A DNA stretch of 64,000 nucleotides from Sapria himalayana. Its lineage: Eukaryota; Streptophyta; Magnoliopsida; Malpighiales; Rafflesiaceae. A model generated the notes under the pieces. It saw nothing but the letters and a program-made list of their open reading frames with translations. It searched no databases and was not told the DNA's origin. Below, in pieces: positions 56,740 through 64,000 of the stretch. The number at the start of each line of letters is the position of its first letter. Position 1 is the stretch's first letter. The position numbers were made by a program, and so were the translations under genes. The stretch covers positions 1 to 64,000 of the forward strand of contig JAREIK010002662.1 of NCBI GenBank assembly GCA_029783825.1, written 5' to 3'.

Positions 56740-58290
56740 AGTAGTTAGTATAATGCAGACTTATTTTCAGTCTACATATCATAGGATCCTAGGTCCACAT
56801 CTAGGAATGACAAGCTAAAAGTTAGAAAAAAAATAATAATTAATGAATTTAGGGAATATAGCGGCATGGTGTTCGGGACATCTGATATATGGACTAGTAG
56901 AGATTATGCATCTTATGCATGCCTCACCACCCACTATATAGATTCTAAATAGACACTAAATAAAAAAAATATTATGATTTTCAAAGATTATACATCCTTA
57001 TGATAATCCAATCAATTAAATTATAAGTGTATGATGAGAATCTTTAGAGAATATAATATTTAAAATAAACTAAATAGTATCACATTTGATAACATATTTA
57101 ATAATAGAGTAACTATTAATATGTTTGTTAGGACCATCAGAGGAGACCATTAGGAGAGATTTTCCATGTTAGGTTCATGTGTCACTGCATTAACCTCATA
57201 GTACAAGCAGGGATAATGGTTGTTTCCTTGACTTTAGAAAACATATGTAACTCACTAACATTTCTTCATACGTTTAACAAACAATATTAGTTTAGTAGTC
57301 TCTATTTGTCTACAGGCATAAAGAAGAAGAAATTCCAATCAGATCTGAGAGATAGTTAGAATTACACATACCTTATATTAGAGTCATGTGTTGGATATTA
57401 ACATGTGATATCCAACTATGTTAATAGTAAGAGTGAAACTTATTATTGATAACACTGACTGGGTTACAAGAATTTCATTTATATGATGAACATATGTTCA
57501 TCAATTTATACTTCCATGATTTGCATCGCACTCAGGTGCATATGCAATATTAGTAGCATGTTTAGGAGGTTTAGAGATGATTGAACATTTAGTGACATGA
57601 CTGCTGAGATGAAAATAAAGTACTTAAAGTATTAGTCTACTATTCCATCTCTTCATTGTTTGGCTACCTGCATGGACCATAGGGTTAAGGTAGAAGGGAT
57701 AGAGAAAGTTTTGACATGCATATCATAGTGCATGAACCAGGAATACCAACCTGAAGGGTGCATTCATGAGAAGTTGACTGAGCTATTTACATACTACGAT
57801 ACTAGATATGATGGTAATAGTAGCCAGACTCCAACTATAGAGATGGATATCATATTTGGAGATGTTGACTTCTTTATTTAGTTAGCAAAGGAGAAACGAC
57901 AGGGTGGACCATCGAATAGGAGTGAGCTATCTTGTTACTTAGATATCGATTACTACTTAATCTTAACACATACTGATAACAAGAACCTTGATATTTTATA
58001 GTGGTGGAAACCATGTGAGTCCACTTATCCCATGTTGTCTAATGGCACGAGATTTACTGACTCCTCCGATATCGAGCATAACATTAGTATTTTCTTTTTC
58101 TATTGCAGTGAATATGATTTCAGATAAGAGATCAAGATTGCGGCCAGATATTGTTGAGGTATTAGCATGCATGAAGGATTAGGAAGATTCGAGCTTGGAC
58201 ATATAGGATCATACTACAACTGTAGTGAGTGGATAAGTTGGCGGTAGATGATTATTCATGAGACTTTGATGAGGACTAAGATTAAGCATA
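56740..58290 (+). pseudogene. hAT transposase relic, plus strand
   Basis: Plus-strand fragments in order: MQTYFQSTYHRILGPHLGM near 56750, a GTSDIWTSRDYASYAC-like block at about 56877-56925, FGNI..ITFDN near 57080, CHCINLIVQAGIMVVS near 57180-57225, MDHRVKVEGIEKVLTCIS near 57674-57728, and the dimerisation region at 57988-58182 (MARDLLTPPISS, then MISDKRSRLRPDIVEVLACM). The N-terminal BED finger is missing. Its own AT-rich tail and GC terminus appear to continue after the younger insertion, at 62096-62605. Confidence 0.85.
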
Positions 58291-59091
58291 CCGCTAGTGA
58301 TACTATCAAATGCTTATGAGATTGATCTAGAGGTGTTAAACGGGTCGGCCCGGCACGGCACGACCCTATTTTTTTCCAGCACGATCGTGCTACCATGCCG
58401 TGCCGAGCACGGCACGCCACAGTTTGAATATAGGCGGGCCTGGCCTGGCCATACAGGCCAGGGGCCAGCCGCCAGGGCATACCGGCATAGCCGCATAGGC
58501 TGAATGGCTGAGCCGATGACGCTGAGAGTGAGAGAGAGGCAGGGCCGGGCAGGCGGGCACGAGACCGGGAAGGGACGGGTCATGGGAGGCCAGGCAGAAA
58601 TCTGAATTCTGAAATTAGAATATTGTATTTTTTTTAATTTATATATTGTAAATTATATTTCTTAAGGTTAAGTTAAGTGTAGTGACTGTAGTCTACTGTC
58701 TACACCGTGTAGTGTAGAGTATTAATTATTAAATATAATTTTTTTTTAAAAATCTTAAAAATTAAAATTAAAAAAAAAAATTTTAGAAAATTATTTTTTT
58801 TTTCAAATTCAACTAAGTATAGCTTTATTTATATTTATAATTTATTAATTATAAATTAAAGTTATTAATTTTTAAAATAAAATTTAAATCGTAAAAAAAA
58901 TAAATCAATACATTATGTTAGGAAAAATTAAAATTAAAAAAAAAATTAAACTACACAAATGAAAAATTACCAATCATGCATTTGAAACTGATGGTCCAAA
59001 CAAAACAAGTATAAGTTTCAACACAACGTACAAACAATGCGTATAAATACAATGAATAAAAAAAACATCGAAAAAAAACAGCAGATCAGCA

Positions 59092-61215
59092 TCAATCATC
59101 AAGCGGCATATCATGAGAATCATCAGCCGCAACATCAAGATCAGTATTATAAGGATCATCATCATCGACAATCAGCTCCTCCACCATCGTAGTGGATGTG
59201 GATGCGACTGCAGTGTCTGTCACAGTCCCAGCTTCAGCACGATCATGGATGCTAAACCTCGATTCCTCCCAATCCTTCAAACATGCCAAGGTCTCAACCA
59301 TATCTGGACGTAATCTCGATCTCCTATCCGAAATCACGTTCACTGTAACAGAAAAAGCAGACTCCGATGCTACGCTCGACATCGGAGGAGTTAGTAGATC
59401 CCGTGCCATCCTAGATAGTACGGGATAGGTGGACTCATATGATTTCCACCACTATAATAAATCAAGATTCTTATTATCAGAATGTGATAGGATTGAGCAG
59501 TAATCGGTATCTAAGTAGCGAGACAGCTCACTCCTATGTGATGGTCCACCCATATGTTTCCCCCTCGCTAGGTTAATGGAATAATCGTCATCTCCGAACA
59601 AGGTATCAATGTCCGTAATCACAATCTCACCACCACCACCACCATACCTAGTATCGTAGTATGTGAACAGGTCTGTCAACTTCTCGTAAATGAACCCTTC
59701 AGGTGGCTCTTCCAGGTTCATGCACGAGGAAATGAAAGTCAGGGTGTTTTCAACCCCTTCCACCTTAGCCCTAGGGTCCATGCATGCAGCGAGGCAATAA
59801 AGAGATGGAATGGTGGACCAGTACTTTAAGTACTTGGTCTCCATCTCTGCAACCATATGGCTAAGCGTTGGGTCAGCTCGATACTTCCTAAACATGCTAC
59901 TAATGTTGCATATGCACCGGAGTGCAATGCAAGTGGTGGGCGTATAAACCGACGAACATATGTTCGTCGTGTTATAAAATATTTTCAGGAATTTCATAAA
60001 TGAAATTCCTGAAGCCCAGTCAATGTCGTCAATAATAAGCTCGTCACTCTTACTATTGATGTAGTCGGATATCACGTGTTCGTATCCAACACATGATTCC
60101 AACATCAGGTACGTGTAATTCCAACGATGTCTCACATCCGATTGGAATTTCTTCTTCTAAAGATTCACAGACAAACAGAGATTACCAAACTCTTGTAGTC
60201 TAAGAGGAGTGTGAATATACTTGAGTGTATTGCATATATTTTCCAACGCGGGGGAACACACCTTCATACCCGCTTGAACTATCAGGTTAATCACACGACA
60301 CATGCATCTGACATGAAAAATCTCTCATAATGGTGCGTCTCTAATATTCCTAACAAACATATTGATCGCTACTCCATTATTAGAAACATTATCGAAAGTG
60401 ACACTAAAAATTTTATTTTGAATTTTATATTCGCTAAATATTTTCATCATACGCTCAAAAATGGCCGGGCCATCATGAGGATGAAGAATCTCAGTGAATC
60501 CTAATATTTTTTTATTGATTGTCCAGTTAGAATCTACATAGTGACTCGTGAGACATGCATAAGAAGAATCATCATGACATGTCCATATATCGGACGTCAT
60601 GGACACCACTCCACTATATGCCATAAATTCCTTAATTATTTTTTGTTTTTCTAACTTATATATCTTTAGTATGTCACTCCTAGATGTGGACCTAGGAATC
60701 CTACGATAGGAAGGCTGAAAATAAGTCTGCATGATGCGCAATACCCTCGGATCTTCCGAAAATCTGATCGGAAGACCCATCAATGTGATGAGCCTGGCCA
60801 TGCCGTCCCTACCCAACTCATTGGAGTATACGAAGGGAGTAAACTTTGAGACTGAACTCGATCCAGTCTCAAAAAATGTAGTGCCAAGTTGGGTTTGCCT
60901 AGGATCTAAGGGTCCATGTTTTTTGGTGCATAATTCGGCATGCCTCTTAATGTGCCCAGTCCCACATGAACTCTTTCATGTTAAAAGTCTCATACAATAT
61001 TTGCACTGTGCCATTTCAAGTTCCTCACCCCTAACATTTACTTGTATTATGATTTTAAAATGAGTCCAAACTACAGAAGTCCTCCTAGTTTTTTGTTTTT
61101 TAGAACTTTGGGTTGAGACGACTGGAGAAACCAAAGTTTCAGCAGCCGCAGACGTCTGTGTAACACTAACATTTTCATTTTCCAAATTTAAATATGTGTC
61201 AGGTGTATTTGTCAT
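59092..61215 (-). pseudogene. BED-finger hAT transposase, copy 2 (one frame, four stops)
   Basis: From ATG at 61215 to the stop at 59092-59094 there is one continuous frame of 707 codons, broken only by four in-frame stops at 60976-60978 (BED finger), 60325-60327, 60157-60159 and 59452-59454. No frameshift was found. Domains: acidic N-terminus (DTYLNLENENVSVTQ), BED finger (CKYC, then GTGHIKRH and C), catalytic core (TSDIWTCHDDSSYA, FSVTFDN), MDPRAKVEGVENTLTF, WWKSYES and the dimerisation region SVASESAFS with RSRLRP, and an acidic tail. At each stop site copy 1 has a sense codon (Cys, Gly, Lys, Gln). Confidence 0.95.
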
Positions 61216-61740
61216 TTTTATGTTTTTTTTCCTATGTTTTTCTAGAGAGAGAAGCTTTAGAGAGAGAAAGTAAATAAAAACGTAAAATAAATTACCCGGT
61301 AAAAGCAATGAGGTTAGTCACGTGCAAGGTGCACCGCAGGAAGATCTGATGTTCAAAACTCTAGTAGAGTTTCACAAAAATCCAAGCCGAAATCAAAATC
61401 CCGAGGCCCGAGAGAGAGATGCACGGTTTATGTGAGAGAGAGAAAGTTTTGAGAGGAGATATATTTTTGAAAAACATAAATGTTATAGGGAGGGGGGTAG
61501 AATTTATAGGCTAAAGAAATTAATTTTTTATAAAAAAAGAAATTTTTTATAAAAAAAGAAATTTTTTTATTATTTTTTTGAATTTTTAATATATTTTTAA
61601 GGGGCAGAATCACGAGGACCGTTGGATTCTGCCCCCTAGCCATTGGAGGTGAATCCAACGGCTGAAAATCTGTAATGTTTGACTTTTTTTTTGGCCGTTG
61701 GGATTGGTCGGGTCTAAGCCCGTCGAGGCTTGGTAGTCGG

Positions 61741-61778
61741 GACCGCGGGTCGGGTCTGATTGGACTCGACCCGTGGTC
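61741..61778. repeat. Subterminal hairpin of hAT copy 2
   Basis: GACCGCGGGTCGGGTC (61741-61756) pairs with GACTCGACCCGTGGTC (61763-61778) with two mismatches. It is the counterpart of 3734-3771, where the arms are perfect. Confidence 0.85.
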
Positions 61779-61786
61779 TTTTTACC

Positions 61787-61810
61787 GGGGGGGGGGGGGG
61801 GGGGGGGGGG
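61787..61810. repeat. Run of 24 G residues
   Basis: An uninterrupted G tract followed by C and five more G, just inside the hAT terminus. Copy 1 has only GGGGGG at the same place (3780-3786), so the tract expanded in copy 2 or is a sequencing artefact. Confidence 0.9.
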
Positions 61811-62381
61811 CGGGGGACGGGTCACGCTCACGCCCCACGCCGCCACGCGTGCCTGCGTGAACCGGCATGGGACGAACCCGTGCCGGCATGCCGTGCCACG
61901 GCACGAGCCGTGCCAGGCCAGGCACTACACGGCTCGTGCCAAGCACGACATGGCACGAGCTGTTCCTAACCCGGGCACGGCACGGGCCCGGGCATGGTTT
62001 AAAAATGTGCCGGGCCGGCCCAGGCACGGTCGAATCGTGCCGTGCCTCGTGCCGGGCCGGCCCGGCCCGGCACGGTTGACACCTCTAGATTGATCATTGA
62101 TATATTGTCTATTGATTTTTATCTTTTGAACTTGCATTATTATTTTGTTCTTGTATTAATTCAGATACTTACAAGATTGATCTTTGATATATTGATTTTT
62201 ATCTTTTGTGCTTACTTTATTATTTTATACTTATATTATGTTACAAAAATGAAACGATTGAAATTTATAATATTTATGTTATGTTATTTTTGTAAGTTGT
62301 GACTTTTAATTATAATTTTGTTTTTTCTATAATATTTATTTATTTATTTAATTTTGTATTAAAATTTAGAATTATTAGAAT

Positions 62382-62605
62382 TAGAGATATCCCGATTTTG
62401 AATAGGCCGAAATGGCATGTCCCGGCATGGCCCAACACAAATTCCCCAAGGGCCACCATAAACCTGCCCGAATCTAGCAAACTCAGGCCAGCCAAGTCGG
62501 GCCTGCCCTTTTTATGTCGTGACGTGCTTGGCACGGCACTGTGGCCCGAGTGAGCCGCCAAAAAATTGGTTGTGCTAACCCGACATAGCCCATTTGACAC
62601 CTCTA
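62382..62605. mobile_element. hAT terminus, probably the right end of the older element around 56740-58290
   Basis: The sequence ends CCCATTTGACACCTCTA at 62605, a good family TIR, and is GC-rich with GGCATGG words. The AT-rich stretch 62096-62381 before it, with a repeated TTGATATATTG...TTGATTTTTATCTTTTG segment, fits the spacer expected between the transposase 3' end and the terminus. A separate miniature element with a weak left TIR (TAGAGATATC at 62382) is the alternative; no duplication supports that. Confidence 0.55.
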
Positions 62606-64000
62606 ACTACGCGACAAAATCTCCTCCTTTTCCCAATAATTAAGATTCAATCACATTGTCAATTCTAAGCCTAGAAGCCAATAAACTGACACTATCACCT
62701 AAAGAACAACATGAAGCGGTTCTGAGTGTTCACCTTGATATCCCACGTATCAAATTTGAGATTTCTAAGATTTTATGTCGAAAAAAATATATTTTATCCA
62801 AAATATAATCTTGAATAATTGTACTTTGTGAACTTCCTATGCGTGTGAAAAATTCATTAGCACATATTGTTCTATTTGATAGTATTGTAATTGGGACTTT
62901 GATTTTTATTATATTAGATTTTCAGAGTTTTGTTTTGTTATTTTTTGAATTTTTTGGTCTTTTAATGTATAATTTCTTTTGCTTACATAACCAAAAATCA
63001 TTTTTGATATTTTGTGATTTCAAATAAACACAATTTGACTACCTACCCCAATAATATATTATAAAGAAAATCAATGTTCATTTTTCTCATATGCATAATT
63101 TCTTTTATTTCTATTCAAATTATTGAATAATGTTCCAATTTTCAAAATGAAGGATGCTATACTCGAATGAGAAAGTTATGGATGACATAGAATTAGCAGA
63201 CGAGGTTGAGCATATGAAGGATGCTACTCAAATTGAGGCTCATGTGACCATTGCAATTCTGATTATTGCCACACAAGCTCAATCTCAAGTAAGAGAGGCA
63301 TGGACTCGAGTGGAGAAGACCGATTTGTAGGTGGAGGAAGCTAAATAATACTTGGAGGTTGATCATACTTATTTTCTTCTAGAACAAACATTATCCAAAG
63401 AGGGACTAGCCAAGCTTACAACAGAATTGAAGGAGTTCTAATCACCAAAAAGACTTGAAAAAAGTTCTCAACTAGATTTTTCAGCATGGATAGTGATGTC
63501 ATATATTCTAACATGGAATCTCAAATGACATGCCTAAGATCCTAAATAATTTGCTAGGTTCTAGGGAAGTTTTGATGCTTGAGTTTTTTTTTTTCAATCT
63601 ATATTACTTCTTAAAGGATAACTAGTGGTTGATATTGTAGAAAAAGAAAACATATCAATTTTATTTGTAGCTCAAATGATTAGGATTCTCTCATTGGAGT
63701 GTTGGTGGGGGGAGGGAAGAGCACACACATGCAATTGAATATACTATTGAATAGTTTTATCAAGTATATGGTGAATATTAATAGTTGATGGAATTCATAT
63801 CCTGTCAAAAGGATTGATGATATTTTTGAGGAAGCTTATAAGTTATGATATTGCCAAATCCTATAGATAGATTTTAATCTATTAATTCAAATAAATTAAG
63901 TGGAAACCATCAAGGAAATATTTATAGATTGTTTGAATTTAATTATCAATGATTTGATTCAATTAATGAGTATATATAATCTTAACATGTGAAATTTAAT
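62606..64000. other. Unassigned flank
   Basis: Mixed AT-rich sequence. A decayed coding-like stretch lies at 63130-63440 (separate entry). I see no TIR, LTR or RNA gene. Confidence 0.5.
63130..63440 (+). pseudogene. Decayed coding-like stretch, unrecognised
   Basis: On the + strand the sequence reads VMDDIELADEVEHMKDATQI, then EAHVTIAILIIATQAQSQVR, EAWTRVEKTDL, a stop, VEEAK, a stop, and YLEVDHTYFLLEQTLSKEGL. It is rich in Glu, Ala and Lys, as in coiled-coil proteins, and more GC-balanced than its flanks. I do not recognise a family. It may be part of a retroelement gag or of a host pseudogene. Confidence 0.4.

Larger units (their letters stand above)
58328..62087 (-). mobile_element. Full-length hAT transposon, copy 2
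   Basis: TIRs TAGAGGTGTTAAACGGG (58328) and CACGGTTGACACCTCTA (62087) with a perfect 8-bp duplication GATTGATC (58320-58327 and 62088-62095). 3760 bp, with the same architecture as 349-4161: GC terminus (58328-58600), AT spacer, minus-strand transposase (59092-61215), leader, two hairpins and GC terminus. It is inserted in an older relative of the same family. Confidence 0.95.

Overview
This window reads as nuclear DNA of a flowering plant. It is AT-rich and full of decayed transposons, with no operons, no bacterial-type gene spacing and no tRNA or rRNA gene that I could find. The species cannot be fixed from sequence alone. The long intron and the abundance of GC-ended hAT elements would fit a large-genome monocot, but that is a guess.

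One host gene is recognisable: a plant cysteine oxidase (PCO, the oxygen sensor that oxidises N-terminal cysteines of ERF-VII transcription factors). It lies on the + strand from 25780 to 51765. Five exons join in frame into a 244-residue protein, all with GT/AG boundaries, and the iron-binding histidines are kept. Exons 3 and 4 are separated by a 24,432-base intron (26455-50886) made almost entirely of nested transposons. The other three introns are 129, 128 and 562 bases. This is the most notable thing in the window.

The rest is dominated by one hAT transposon family with TIR TAGAGGTGTCAAA, 8-bp target duplications and GC-rich termini built of GGCACGG words. Two fairly young full-length copies (349-4161 and 58328-62087) carry a BED-finger transposase that is broken differently in each. 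Older full-length relics lie at 17440-21278, 27080-31903 and 52368-56048, with partial relics at 35640-37060, 37960-39090 and 56740-58290. Short non-autonomous relatives lie at 18-4290, 6034-7371, 19795-20196, 32129-32499, 34766-35161 and 42627-43033. Many insertions are nested inside one another, and target duplications give the order of events.

Three Ty1/Copia retrotransposon relics are visible (about 8170-13130, 21390-25350 and 39822-45170). The last has recognisable LTRs, primer site, gag, protease, integrase, RT and RNase H remnants, and is itself split by a hAT miniature element. Two probable Mutator-like elements (6452-7220, 29451-30596) carry minisatellites, one of them a 19-bp GAGCTC-rich array.

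Layout: 1-4298 nested hAT pair; 4299-7380 small elements; 7380-13130 Copia relic A; 13215-13640 a unique-looking island; 13641-17431 AT-rich DNA; 17440-21278 old hAT; 21390-25350 Copia relic B; 25780-51765 the PCO gene with its transposon-filled intron; 52368-62605 three hAT elements, the youngest inserted in an older one; 62606-64000 unassigned sequence with one decayed coding-like stretch.
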